From Cycas panzhihuaensis (taxonomy: Eukaryota; Cycadophyta), in contig CM041465.1 of assembly GCA_023213395.1 (NCBI GenBank), forward strand, positions 152,403,741-152,467,740: 64,000 bases of DNA, read 5' to 3'. Both the position numbers and the translations under genes were made by a program. This document shows positions 1-12,343 of the stretch, piece by piece. Every line of letters starts with the position of its first letter. Within the stretch, counting starts at the first letter, position 1. The notes beneath the pieces were generated by a model that was given only the letters and a program-made list of their open reading frames with translations, was not told the DNA's origin and searched no databases.

Positions 1-816
1 CAAGTTTGGTTGGGAAGTATATTATATGGATATAAAAAAAACCTTTCTAAATGATGATTTAATTTTAAAAATCTACATGATCTAACCACCTAGTCTTGGT
101 CTAGATCCTGACTTAGTATACAGACTTAATATATCCTTGGATGGTCTCAAATAAGCCCCTAATGATTAATATAAAGAGATCAACAATTATCTTCCCCATA
201 ATAGCTTTAGTAAATGTATTAGAGATCCTATTCTACATTTCAAAAAATGAGGAAATAATATAATTTTTCTAATTTTATATGTTGATGATATTATAATTAC
301 TAGATTTTTACTTGCCATAATTTCAACTTTAAAAAGCCAACTTAATGTCAAATTTTGAAATGATTAACTTAGGACTACTCTATTAATTCCTTGGACTTTA
401 TGTTTACTAAATAGAATCAAGAATATCTATCTCATAATCCAACTATATTTTAGATCTACTTAAGAGATTTAAAATAGAAACTTGTAAGCAAGCATGAACC
501 CCTCTTCAATCTGAAGCTAAACTTATTCTTAATTATATTTCTCCTTTGGCTGATATTACTTTATACTAGCGCTAATTAGGAGTTTAATCTACTTAACTCA
601 TATAGGACCTAATATATCTTATGTAGTTGCTTTATATTCATGTTTTTTGTAAAAATCACATAACTCACATTAAAAAGTAACCAAGAGAATCTTATGCTAC
701 TTATAAGATACTATTTACTATGGCTTCAATTATAATTATACTAACCTTAATCTTTAACTAACTAGTTTTATAGACTTTAATTAGACTAGAGATAATAATG
801 AATGAAAATCCACAAC
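1..816 (+). pseudogene. Ty1/Copia reverse transcriptase-RNase H fragment, 5' part (host of element A)
   Basis: Frame-by-frame reading gives the Copia reverse transcriptase signature: a YMDIKKTFLND block near 25-60, then a decayed copy of the block ending GLKQAP near 150-165. The catalytic YVDD box is intact at 278-289. RNase H begins near 780 with a decayed D..TRDNNE.KSTT motif. Stops and frameshifts interrupt it throughout, so it is dead. The frame stops abruptly at the A insertion and resumes at about 8913 with SYVFSL, the next residues of the same RNase H block. The upstream gag and integrase lie outside the window. Confidence 0.85.
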
Positions 817-1124
817 TGAAGCAAACAAGATCCAGAGGATCTTTTACATCAGGCAAATATTAAGTAGGAACAGATTGCATAAGACACATGATTGTCATGG
901 GAAACCCTTACAGGTGAAAACCCATAAAGAATAATAATTCACATTATGACAAAATGGTATGTTATAAAGTTAGACCTTGATCTATATTTATAAATCTAAA
1001 GTGTCAAATATAATTACAATTTACATCCATTGGCTCACTACACTCGAGAATATTCTCCACATAATTAGGCATATAAATAGGGTGGCCCACTTTACATTAG
1101 TTGATATGGATACATATTCCAACA
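817..1124. repeat. Left LTR of element A
   Basis: Matches 8607-8912 closely over its whole length. The left copy begins TGAAGC directly after Copia coding sequence. The right copy has an extra 16 bp starting TGTTAGAAAA, so the left copy may have lost its first bases. It ends AACA. Confidence 0.75.
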
Positions 1125-4100
1125 TCCCATCTTAATATAAATATGAGGCAGTAAGGATTATCCTTACCCAACCTAATATGCATGAACGTCCATATAGAAA
1201 TCTTCAATTTGAGCTTAGTGAATACGTTCATAAGTCAATCTCAACTTAGACAACCTTCAACCTAATTTGGATGTAATGGTGCCATGCCTCGTATGTGCTC
1301 AATTCTTTAGATATACTCTAATAAACCTGCAAATATATAGCTCTCTCTGCACCTACAACTTTATAAATTCAACTCATCCATATTCCTTTAATTAAACTAA
1401 GAGGTTGAGACACTTGAGCCATGTGAATTGCCTCTTCAATTCTTCGTTAAGGAACGCTGATATGATACGATATGATACCCAACTATTTGAAGTTGCTAAA
1501 TGAAGGATCAAATGAATTAATAAATATAGAGATAGGTGAAAATATCTCATCATACCTTAATCCTTCTTCCTGCTAGATATCACATATGTAACAAGTCTTC
1601 AAACTTGCAAACCGACCAGGTTCTTTACTTCAATACAGCTCTCCATTGTGAATCTGTACTCACTAAAATGTTGGTATCTATCTCAAGCTTTGACTGGCAT
1701 GTTGATCCATGATCTTCCATCATCCTGTAAGTCTTCAACTGTCAATGGAATACGGGGTTGCAATCCATGTCTCATCATCTAGTAGTTCCTTATCATCAAT
1801 CTCTCACTAGGTCCTACTTTTGTCTCAAGCATAATGTTAGGTAAATAAACCTCTACACTTACTAAACATCTTAGAAAAATGAAGCAATGAAGGATAAAAG
1901 CTATAACTAAATGACAATCAACATGATATATCAAGAACTCTTCAATTGAATATCTAGACTGATCACAATACATTTCCCTTACAAATCACACTATTTGTAA
2001 GTAAAACAACCCTTAGGCTTCAAACCCTTATAATCCTACTGATGTAATCTTTGTCTAAGATGTGTGCACTCTAATGCACCAAAGGAAATAAATTGAAGGC
2101 TTCTAACTTGGTCTAAACATAAAACACAAGCGGAAATTATGCCACGAATAGTCATAATAAGGGATCCCATACCTGTCTGCTATAGTTTCTGCCATTAAAA
2201 CATGGGAGGCAAACCACAACATATGCCAACCTCACCATCTCAGATCATGATACTAACTCAGAATGTAACCTTATAGGCCAATTATACATACCATGACAAA
2301 GGCATCACTGATTTTAAGGTATCTCATCTTAGACCTTTCCATTCACACTTTAAATTTATCAAACACTCTATCTCGATTCCATAACAAACTTGTTAAGATA
2401 TGCACCCATGTTGAACCAACATTAATTAGGCCACAATCCTTCATACTATTAGCAATCCAACTAGTAAAGTATAAAGGTCCATCATCAAATGACAACTACT
2501 CATATAAGCAAATTCTAAACCTTATCATCTCATACACATCTGATGTAATAGAACTCGAATATAACTAAATAAACCACACTTATTTCATTGAATCAACCAA
2601 ATAAACATGAACTTTGTGTAATGATCTATGCCACACTCAAATAATAATAGAGTTTGTATTAAATTGTAATTAAGGTATCTCATGCTCTTCTTTACCTATT
2701 ACTTACCCATCATCACCCTCATACTCGTCCTTTCACTCACCAACTTAACTTGCCATGCAACAAGTCTACCTTCACCTCATCTCATCCATCTTCACCATTT
2801 TTTCCCATAAACTTCCCTATATAAAATATATGCTAGAGAGTATAAATTCATCTCACTAGCTCTCTTATGTAAATCACACTCTAGAGAGTCTTATCACACT
2901 CATTTACATCACCATGACACTCTTTTATACACTTGCATTCAAAGAATAACATCACATCTTAACGCCCTATAATACCATTGAATAAAACCACTTTAAACAT
3001 ACATGGAAAATCATCCACATGAATTAACCATAACAACAAATGATTAAAAAAGGCATCTATATCGAACTTGTCTTTATATTAAGTCAATGTAACTTAATAT
3101 ATCTCGTATAAGTGACTTAAAGATTATCAAATACCAAATAAATTATATGATATGAAACAACCATGATGCATCATATATGATTAAATCAATAAAGGGTAAA
3201 TTAATAATAGTGGTGCAATAAAGTACTAAATCGAATAAATCATATCAAATGCCAAAAATACATTCTACTAATTAATCGATTTAATATATCAAATGGCAAA
3301 CTGGATAATATGAATGGGTAGTTGTACATGTCAAATAACATATCTAGTAACTATATACATATAATGAGAATGATGGATGCAACATATTATCACATGTGAT
3401 ACAATACATAGGCAATGCGATCTATAATTATCACTGGTAGTAGTTATAGATATTAACCAATGAATAGACGTAAATCTGCAACTTTATTTTATCACATGGT
3501 TGCTCAAACATCATAAATATCATGGATAAGCAACTAACACATAGACCTAAATAGTCATGGCTGAATCAAATATTAACGCAATCTTAATCATTACGCTAAT
3601 GGCTCACACAAGCTAAATATTAAATTGGGCGATTGCAAATATATGGCTAGTGACACCAATAATATACAGACTACTCATATATTATGAAGGGTAGTTGAAA
3701 TTTATGTAATAGTTAGGGCACAAGTATATTATTCACAATTGAACTTAGATATGGGTGAATATATTAAGGGATAATCCTTAATAACTGGTTGGTTATCAAT
3801 CATGTACACAACACACAACATTTGGAAATCAATGTAGGCTTAAAATAGAGGCGTCCCAATATAAACAACTGAAGAAATAAATCATTTCATAGGCCATATA
3901 GTATATATATTTATACTCGACTGATAGATATATCACCACACAGAGAGACAACTCAATCATCACACAGTGATCCAACAAACATATAATATATATCATGGGT
4001 GATGCAAATATATCATATGGTGTAATATAATAATGTAGAGTATCATACATACGACTATGACTATTGATGAATATTTGGCAAAATCAAATATATTCATCAA

Positions 4101-4454
4101 TGTAAATAAAATCATGGGTCATATATATATTATTCAAACCCTAGAATATTATATGAGTGATTAATATATTGTAAAACAATGAGCATACCTTTGATTTGAT
4201 ACCATATTATCATTTCACAGATCTACAACTAGCCTGCTAGGGTTTTTACACTCTCCCACTAGCAACAGAGGGCTAGCAATCATCTCTAGGGTATCCAAAC
4301 TTAGTGACATCATCAAATAGGGATCTGATACCTTTAGCAGGCTCAAATAATACTCACATGGTTCGCAATAGAGTCAAAACTTGTCCACACACCTCCATAT
4401 AGCTTAGGATACCTACAAACAATGGATAGAAGGCCCCTGGGATCCACCAGTGAT
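1125..4454. other. Internal region of element A, no recognisable gene
   Basis: About 3.3 kb of AT-rich DNA. The longest open frames, for example 2293-2568 plus (91 codons) and 3829-4050 minus, resemble no family I know and have no supporting context. I see no gag zinc knuckle, reverse transcriptase or integrase motif on either strand. Confidence 0.5.
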
Positions 4455-4459
4455 CATCT

Positions 4460-4652
4460 ATATCAATGTGTAAGGGTTTCATCTATTATGGCAATGAGAT
4501 AGGCACAGTGACAACAATGGCAGACAAGTTATAGAGAAAGGCAATGGAAACACTGCAGACACCTGAGCCAAGCAGAATATGGTCATATTATTCATGAAGT
4601 TAATGAAATGGATAAATATAGTTAGGTTGGAGGAACGTTGACTCTAATACCA
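4460..4652 (-). repeat. Second copy of element B leader with primer-binding site
   Basis: Nearly identical to 8033-8225. Read on the minus strand, it starts with a tRNA-iMet primer-binding-site remnant (complement of ACTCTAATACCA, 4641-4652) directly after the LTR at 4655-4897. It continues about 190 bp into the leader, then homology stops. A normal 3' LTR should be followed by flanking DNA, not a leader, so this marks a tandem or recombined element whose second unit is truncated. Confidence 0.7.
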
Positions 4653-4654
4653 CT

Positions 4655-4897
4655 TGTTACGGACCTTTTTTGTAACTTGAGGAGAAGACCAAATATTAAA
4701 TGCACTAGAGAACTTTGAAATAGATTTATAGTCAAAAGACCATACAATTGATTAATAAAATTAAGTGATGTCTAAGAATATAATAAAAGCCATATTTATA
4801 TGAGTATAATGGCCTCTTCACATAAAAGTCACAACCCTTCCTTATACACCTTTTCATTTAATGAATAATTAGTTAGTCCTTAAGGTGGTCTATAACA
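4655..4897 (-). repeat. 3' LTR of element B
   Basis: 243 bp, matching 8228-8470 with scattered substitutions. On the plus strand it runs TGTTACGG...TATAACA, so both TG/CA termini are present. It is preceded on the minus strand by a polypurine tract. Confidence 0.8.
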
Positions 4898-4912
4898 AAT
4901 CCTCCCCCTTAA
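4898..4912 (-). promoter_or_regulatory. Polypurine tract of element B
   Basis: The plus strand reads AATCCTCCCCCTTAA, so the minus strand carries a TTAAGGGGGAGGATT tract directly before the 3' LTR. This is where plus-strand DNA synthesis would prime. Confidence 0.75.
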
Positions 4913-5099
4913 GATGTTTCACCCACGAAACATAATCGAACAATTGCAGTCCTTTAAATGAATATTATCTTTAGTTGTAGTAGAGTCTATTAGACAATTG
5001 GTTAGATGTTACAGGTATTTATTGGAAGATTCTTCTGGTTAAAAACCTCAACTATGTTTTTGGGATACTTGTGGTTGCTTCTTGAGTTCTTCACCCCGA

Positions 5100-5470
5100 T
5101 TTTCGTATGGTATGACTTTAATTATGGTTGATCTTTTCCTGATAACATGATGGTTCTTCCTTCTTTCTTAAATCGCATAAATTGTTCATCAATATTTATT
5201 TCAAAAGTTCCAAATGTACTAAGCCATTGACTGCCCAACATAATATCTACGCCTCTGACATCCACGATGTAGAAATCTTCTATAATGATGACATTGTTTA
5301 TTGTGAGGTTAAGGTTCTTCATTATACCTTAGCCCGAGATTACCTATCTTCCTCCAATAGTTACCTAGAGACGAGAAGTCCTTAATAGAAATAACCTCAG
5401 TTGTTGTGCATAATTTTGATCAATAAAATTATGTGTGCTACTTGAATCTATCAAGACTGTTACAACTTGA
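5100..5470 (-). pseudogene. Gypsy aspartic protease fragment (element B)
   Basis: Read on the minus strand, a VLIDSSSTHNF block sits at about 5457-5425. The catalytic aspartate is present but the usual D-S-G is D-S-S (codons 5448-5440). Further on, 5322-5122 reads YIVDVRGVDIMLGSQWLSTFG, the conserved strand that precedes the end of chromovirus-type proteases (usual form ..ILGxQWLxxLG). The frame ends shortly before the polypurine tract. No reverse transcriptase follows. Confidence 0.7.
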
Positions 5471-5505
5471 TTTTTGATAGATCCATATAACTTTAATATA
5501 TTTAA

Positions 5506-6700
5506 TTAATTAAAATTGCTCATAATTGATAGTGACATTTGTGGATGGTTGACCTCAAGATTACAGTAGCTCTCTTGATGTTCTGAATGATGATAATTTC
5601 CTTGATTATTTTCTAACCCTTGTTCTTCTTCATTAATATTGTCATTAAGTAGTAATCTGATTGTATATAACTGGTTCTTTTGACATTTATGTCCAAGTTC
5701 CCACTTCTCCTCACATCTAAAGCATAGGTTTCTTCTTCTTAACTCTTCTTGTTCTGTTTTTATTTTCTGAATGATTGGTTTGGCAGGTTGATTCAAATTG
5801 ATTGATAATTATTTATGTTAAAAACACTTGGTAAAGGATTATATTGACCAGGTGGAGGAATATAAAGGTTTGTACTAGTTTTGCATAAGGCATTATGTTT
5901 ATCTTCATGTATTTTGGCTAATTATATTACCTTGTTAAGATCCTTCTTTAGTTCTTAAATTTTAACATCAGCTTGGATCTCTGTTATCAGACCTTCTATA
6001 TCTGACTGGATAAGTCGATTAGTCAGAATATCTTCTAACACACAATTAGCCTTGTGAATGTTGTACTGTATTCTTCCACAGAACCAGTTTGCTTTAATTT
6101 TTGTAACTCACAATAATAATCGCAATTAGATATGGTTTCAAATCACTCAATAAATAAATGTATAAATTATTTCCAGGTTGGTAGTTGATCTCAAAAAGAG
6201 GTTCATTCGAGACACTACCACCATTCACATGTTATTCCATCCATATGCAGGGTGGTTAATAGAACTCGTTCTCGCTCAATCTCCACTAAGCTTAAAGTAG
6301 TTTTCCATTCATCGGATCCATACTCTCAGCTCATGTGATTTTTGCTCCATACTGAAATGTTATATAGTAATTTTTTCTAACTTTTTCTTCTTTTGTATTT
6401 AAATACTTTGTAAGTAGTTGAAGTATGCTTGAAAACCCATTATCTTCTATTCTTCAGGGGTCAGGCTATGATACTCATTAAGGTATTTTCTGATAGCTTT
6501 ATTCTCAATATTAATTAAAGTCATCTGAAGACTAGAATATTTTTTAATGGTTTGATTTATGAAATGAGACTGTCGACTCATTGCTTCATCCTCTGAATAT
6601 GGAACAATCATGTCTTCCTTCCTGCTCGTTGCTATGATTGTCAATTTATCCAAGATTTGGTGTAATATAAGAGAGCATTTAATGTCTAGACTGCTTTGTG
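5506..6700 (-). pseudogene. Gypsy gag fragment with zinc knuckle (element B)
   Basis: The minus-strand frame at 5796-5506 contains CFRCEEKWELGHKC, a C-X2-C-X7-H-X-C knuckle of the kind found in plant chromovirus-type gags. All four metal ligands are kept. The capsid region upstream is broken: only 6653-6447 remains open as a 68-codon piece, and the stretch between holds stops and frameshifts. The order gag then protease on one strand supports a single element. Function is lost. Confidence 0.65.
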
Positions 6701-8032
6701 GACTGCTTGAGTGATCGGTTCGATGATATCCTTTTGGATGGTATTATCTGTCATATCTTCTATATTCATTATTTTAATGACTGTATAAGTGCAATTCCAT
6801 TGATTTTTAATCATGTTTAGTTGACCCCAAATTAATATCCTAAACTGGATTGATACTACTAGATGTATTTTAAATAGGTCACACTCATATATAAATGATA
6901 AAATCGGTCAATTATTTAGTATCCAAAGGATTTTAAATTAATTGAATATGTATATGTGAGGCTCAATATATCGCCAAAATAAACCTTATGACCTTATAGT
7001 TCCTCCCTTTGCCTAATATTTAACCTATATATCACCACCGTCAAAAATGAAACCGAAGATTGTCAATACAAAATCCTACAGATGAACAAGGAATGTAGGA
7101 TGTGGCATTTTGTAGTGTTTATATAGCTATGTATTGACTGCGAGAGCATAAAACCTTGGATATAACATATGCCATCAAATTTATAAGCACTCTCATAGTA
7201 TCCACTAGTGTATGGTATACACTCGTGGCAGGTTTATAACTTCAATAATTGATTATATAATCTTCATGATGACGTCCTTTATGTATTCACACGGTATTTA
7301 TCAGACACCATTAAAGGCTCGCTTGGATTATTTTCAAAACTTTAATATATATAATTTTAAGGGGGGCTTTGGTATATATCAAAATGTATTTCTATGTAAA
7401 TATATCTATGTAAGCGTGTGTATATAACTTTTGATTTTTTGATAGCCAACGTAACTCGACTATGTTACTTGACTTAAAGGTACTTAGATATAATGCTTGA
7501 TTTGAAAGGACAAATGATGATGCATGGATGGACAACTTTCTTGAAATATACAAGAGCTAATGTAGTGTATGTTTAGGAAGTCTAATAGGATGAATCATGC
7601 ATAACGTAGATGGTGTAGCAGACGTCACCCAAGAACATGGGAGGACGAAGTGTAGATGGCATAGATGGTGGGGTTCACAGAAGTTAAGAGATTACGGATG
7701 GTCAAATGTATACAGGACACGAGACGTAATCTAGGACATATGTAGTGAAAAGAACAGAGAATGACAGAAGGTTAAACATGACGCGAATAATATATGTGAC
7801 GTGACAGACTAGAGAAACAATAATGAGAATGCCATAGCGATGAGAATTCCACAATAATAAGAATATAGTAATGAGAATACCACACCACAACAATGAGAAT
7901 ATCGCGAATAAACAGTGACGAGAATATCGCCAACAACGCAACAACAAGAATTCAACAGTGATGAGAATTCAGAGGAGATGAGAAATTAGCAACGAATTAG
8001 AATATATCAATGCATACTATATTTAAATACAC
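6701..8032 (-). other. Leader side of element B and degenerate GAGAAT repeat
   Basis: No coding signal recognised. From about 7800 to 7990 there is an irregular array of (A/G)ATGAGAAT separated by CCACAACA or CGCGAA-like spacers, roughly ten GAGAAT or GAATAT units. The rest is AT-rich without motifs. Confidence 0.4.
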
Positions 8033-8225
8033 AATATCAATGCATAAGTGTTCCATTTGTTATGGCGATGAGATAGGCATGGTACAACAATGGCAGACAA
8101 GTTATAGAGAAAGGCAATGGAAACACTACAGACACCTGAGCCAAGCGAAATATGGTCACATTATTCAAAAAGTTAATGAAATGGATAAATATGATTAGGT
8201 TGGAGGAACATCAACTCTGATACCA
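8033..8225 (-). promoter_or_regulatory. Leader and primer-binding site of element B
   Basis: Plus-strand ACTCTGATACCA at 8214-8225 is the complement of TGGTATCAGAGT, pairing with the 3' end of initiator tRNA-Met. It lies 2 bp inside the 5' LTR. The leader beyond it is repeated at 4460-4652. Confidence 0.75.
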
Positions 8226-8227
8226 CT

Positions 8228-8470
8228 TGTTGTGGACCTTTTCCATAACTTGAGGAGGAGACCAAATATTAAACACACCAGAGAACTTTGAAAGAGATTT
8301 ATAGTTTAAAGACCATACAATTGATTGATGAAATTAAGTGATATATAAGAACACAATGAAAGCCATATTTATATGAGTGTAAGGGCCTCTTCACATAAAA
8401 TTCACAACCCTTCCTTATGCATCTTTTCATTTAATAAATAATTAGTTAGTCCTTAAGGAGGTCTATAACA
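8228..8470 (-). repeat. 5' LTR of element B
   Basis: 243 bp, paired with 4655-4897. Termini are TGTTGTGG and TATAACA on the plus strand. The flank after it is ATTCT. No matching duplication can be found on the other side because the element ends in a truncated leader there. Confidence 0.8.
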
Positions 8471-8590
8471 ATTCTGTAGGGTCATCAGGTATGCCAATCC
8501 ACTAAGGGTAAGCCAGCATGACCTGGCACCATTAATTAGACCTCCAATAATGATCATCTGCCTGTGCATGACCTACATGCTCTCACACCA

Positions 8591-8912
8591 TGTTAGAAAA
8601 TGTAATTGAAGCAAATAAGGTCAATAGGATCTTTCACATCGTGCGATATTAAGGTGAACATATCACACGAGATACGAGATTACTGTGGGAAACCCTTACA
8701 GGTGAAAACCCAGAAAGAATAATAATTCACATTATGACAAAATGGTATATTATAAAGTTAGACTTTGATCTATATTTATAGATCTAAAGTGCCAAATATA
8801 ATTATAATTTACATCCATCAGCTTACTACACTCAAGAATATTCTTCACATAATTAGCCATATAAATATGATGGCCCACTTTACATTAGTCACTATGGATA
8901 CATATTCCAACA
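8591..8912. repeat. Right LTR of element A
   Basis: Direct repeat of 817-1124. Starts TGTTAGAAAA and ends CCAACA, immediately followed by the resumed Copia RNase H frame. About 120 bp of unassigned element A sequence separates it from element B. Confidence 0.75.
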
Positions 8913-9392
8913 TAAGTTATGTTTTCTCTCTTAATTATATATTAATCACTTGGATAAGTAAGAAAATACAATCACTTGCTCTTTCTACAATTGAGGCTGA
9001 ATATCATACCTCAACTCAAGTTAGTAAAGAAGCTTTATGAATAAAATATATCCTTAATAAAATTAGATTTCTTCTTCATAATTGTGTATTAATTAGTATT
9101 GACAATTAGGGTGTTATTTCTATTACTACTAATCCTATTTATTATCACAGGACTAAACACATTAAACTTCATTAATATTTGGTTTGTAACTTAGTTAATT
9201 ATGGTAATCTTTAGCTCTTGTAATATTTTATAAATATACAAGTTACATATATCATACCCAAATCTCTTATTGAAGTCAAGTTTATGAAGTTACGATAACT
9301 CCTAAAAGTTGAAGAAGCCTCCATTAAAGGGGGATCTACGTAATAACATCTTCTTTAGTTTTGCATTCCCTAATTCAATATTAAAGAGGAAT
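8913..9392 (+). pseudogene. Ty1/Copia RNase H, 3' part (continues 1-816)
   Basis: Reads SYVFSLNYILITWISKKIQ then LALSTIEAEYH, a standard Copia RNase H block, followed by a decayed IDNQGVISI segment and a TKHI block near 9155. It ends with a degenerate GGGGGATC region and the purine stretch AAAGAGGAATG near 9383-9393. This probably marks the polypurine tract and the start of a 3' LTR near 9393. Stops occur, so it is dead. It joins 1-816 across element A. Confidence 0.85.
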
Positions 9393-12030
9393 GTTATAAT
9401 ATTAAATTATTGATATAGTATGTAATATTGTCTTATTGAATTTATTTAAATAATCTTTAATATAAAGTTAACTATTAAATTATAAAATTTTATTTTAATA
9501 TATTATTATAAGATAATTAGTAAATCTATTTATTTTCTATTATTTAAATAATGGATATATATTACTTATCTATTTCCTTACACAAGGTGGAGGACATTAT
9601 GCACTTTGATGTATTTTTATTATTATTAATATTACCTAACTTTAAAGTTTTTTTTTTTAAGCCTATTGGCTTTTTCTACCTTAAATCTACTTTATTTCTT
9701 TGTGTGATTACTATGACCCTATTTTATCTATTTATTTATCTACTTTTCATGCATCTATAATGATTCTAATGGTTATAATAGTTTGAATAATAAAAATTCC
9801 AAATTTTCAATCATAAACATTCCAAAATTTTCTCCATTAAGACTCTTATTATAGGCATACTTGTAATTATTCTACTTGAATTGTATTTATCTTTATGGAA
9901 GTAGATCCAATTTAGGATCACTTCAATTCTATAGTTTTCTATGATTTTTTTCACCTCCATCACCAACTTAGGTGGATAATTATTTTACTTTTAACTATAC
10001 TTCTTTTCTATGGAACTTATGAATAGCAATTGCATTCAAGCAAATATATTTTAAATACCTTTTCAACATGATCATCTTAGGTATATAAACAATAGTCATA
10101 CTAGTGTGAATTTAGAACACCTTAATTTTCTTTATGGACTAGTATATTTGGATTTTATGATACTTGTTGGTGAACCTACTTAATATATAGATAAAGGTGG
10201 TCAAAGAGAAAAATATGAATGACTTTATGTGAACCTACATAGGAGAGAAAAACACTAAAATGTAACTTTAACATCATTGTTTTCTTAAACTCACCAACTC
10301 TTTTTATCTCATATAATTTTTATTCTACTCACATTTTATTCTTTCTTTACTTGAAATCATATTCTTATAGAGCAACTATTGTGATTTTTAAGAACGTGAA
10401 TTTAGTCTTATGAATTAGGTCATCATTCATTTCATTCAGGCATTATCAAAAGATTCAAGTGAGTCAAAATCAAATAAAAGGCATCTCATTATCATCACAA
10501 TCAAGAGGCTTCTAGTTAGGATTGTGATGCCCCAAGAAAGCCAAGGAACATCACTTACTTATCCAAAATTATATAAATAGTGTGTACTTATCCTTCACAC
10601 ATGCTCTTATATCTTATTAGAAGATAATTTGCATCTTCCATGGAATATTAATGCAGTTTTCATATGGATAACATGCATCAAGGCTCTCATGTTTCTCATA
10701 AACACTCCTCATTAATATAATAGGGTATTAATATGTAGTATAATATAATATATTATAGTTCATATTGCTTTAAATCAATTTAATTAAATTATAGGTTCTA
10801 TATTGGCAAGGAAAATGTGTGAAGCCATCAATTCCAGTTACTATATAAGGTTATTAATATTAATCCCAAGTAATTATTCCATTTTATTATTTTCATGTCA
10901 TTGCTCTATTCCTTCTTAAATTTGCTAAAGAAATGAATGTAAGTGTACATGTAGAATAGTGGAAGCTATATTCCTAGGAACATAATATCCATTTGCAAGT
11001 TTCTTAAGAGCAGCCAACTTTGCTTATTATGGAGAAATTATATATCTTAGAGGGTTATTGAGCTTAGGTATTAATGTTTAATGTGGTTAAAGTTTCCATC
11101 TTTCTCTTTAATTTCTTAAGTATAATATATATGTTTGAGGTGACACTAAGATATCTAAGTTACTTGAAACATCCACCTATTACTACTCTAAATGGTTTTT
11201 TAAGCCTTAACACAAATCATTTAAATTTTAGTAAATTTATTATAGAAAACCATAATGTCTCTTTCATACACCGATGAATTCTATTTTAACCAACTTAAAC
11301 CACATTTTGTAACATCCTCTTATTACATCTTATATATTTCTTTATTCATTGTATTATATATCTCATTGTACATTTGATCCTTCCAAGTTTTATTAATGAT
11401 ATTATCTTGATTATCCTTTTATTATAAAATGAGAGCCTAATGAAATACTTGATTATGTGTAAGGTGTGCACCTTGGTACATTTTATATTTTGTAGTATCA
11501 CATTATGTGACACCATTAATGAGCAGCATATGTCTATGCCTATGTATATACAAATGTCTTAAGGGTTAGATATGAAATTTCTTTATTATTAATGTAATAG
11601 ACTAAGTCTATTAGTAATAAAAACGTGTGGTTGAATTGCTCAAAATAAAATAATAAGGGTTACATAACAATAGTGAAGGAGGAATTTCTAAAGGGTGGAT
11701 TTGAAATGTTGACCCTGTGTCCAATTCCTTCTTTATTAGTCCATAGGGTCATTAAAGGGGATTAGTAGAGTAATACATGAGCTTATACTTACATATAATA
11801 CTAATCTTTTTTCAAGCATTATCAAGAAGGTGGATTAGTCATAATTATCTTCTTATAACCTTAATATAAAGAAGTTACAGATAAAATAAAGTGGTTAATT
11901 TAAGAGGTAGTTGACTTATAAAAGAAAAAAGGTGGAAAGTGATTTATACTTTATATACATTTTAGAATAGCACTTTAAATTTGGGGGGCTATCTTCCTAG
12001 TGTGATACTGGTGTTCTTGACTATATTAGA
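9393..12030. other. No recognisable gene; start probably Copia 3' LTR
   Basis: AT-rich DNA. The first few hundred bases after 9393 are probably the 3' LTR of the split Copia, but its end cannot be set because the 5' partner is outside the window. Beyond this I see no motif, repeat or RNA gene. Confidence 0.4.
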
Positions 12031-12331
12031 TGTAATACCTAATTACATAATTACCCTCATGTACACTCTCTCTACATTATATATATTTTATATTTGAGGT
12101 TGTGAGCCACATAGAGATGTGTGCCACCTCTAGATTAACCAATGAGGTTCTCTCATTGATGGTGAGCTTGTATTATAAGTATGTACATTATCATTTATTC
12201 TAATTTAAGCTTTGGCCATTTCTCTATATCTTGTGTTTATTTGTACATACTTCATCTAGTTTGAGCTTCATTGTTATATCTTTAACTCACCATCATATCC
12301 TTTGTGTGTATTGCATATTCAAATTCTAATA
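12031..12331 (+). repeat. 5' LTR of element C
   Basis: Aligns end to end with 22625-22925, with scattered substitutions. Starts TGTAATACC. The right end is CTAATA rather than the usual CA, fixed by the primer-binding site that follows. Confidence 0.8.
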
Positions 12332-12343
12332 TGATATCAGAGC
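12332..12343 (+). promoter_or_regulatory. Primer-binding site of element C (tRNA-iMet)
   Basis: TGATATCAGAGC differs at one base from TGGTATCAGAGC, the complement of the plant initiator tRNA-Met 3' end. It abuts the 5' LTR. Confidence 0.75.

Larger units (their letters stand above)
4655..8470 (-). mobile_element. Element B: Gypsy derivative carrying gag and protease only
   Basis: Minus-strand element bounded by 243-bp LTRs at 8228-8470 (5') and 4655-4897 (3'). The order on the minus strand is: LTR, primer-binding site 8225-8214, leader, gag, protease, polypurine tract 4912-4898, LTR. No reverse transcriptase, RNase H or integrase lies between protease (about 5100) and the polypurine tract. 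It is thus internally deleted or belongs to the gag-only class of non-autonomous elements. The leader is repeated beyond the 3' LTR. Coding frames hold several stops. Confidence 0.75.
817..8912. mobile_element. Element A: LTR element without recognisable genes, nested in a Copia
   Basis: Two direct repeats of about 310 bp (817-1124 and 8591-8912) flank the segment. The flanking Copia RNase H reading frame is continuous once the segment is removed. Both repeats contain the shared stretch GGGAAACCCTTACAGGTGAA and end ATTCCAACA. The internal DNA contains no recognisable gag or pol apart from the nested minus-strand element B, so A looks non-autonomous. I cannot define a clean target-site duplication (ACAAC on the left, TAAGT on the right) nor a convincing primer site. 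The orientation is therefore unknown. Confidence 0.7.

Noticed and set aside
817-8912. A clean target-site duplication for element A
   Set aside because: Flanks are ACAAC and TAAGT. No 5-bp match could be found, so none is claimed.
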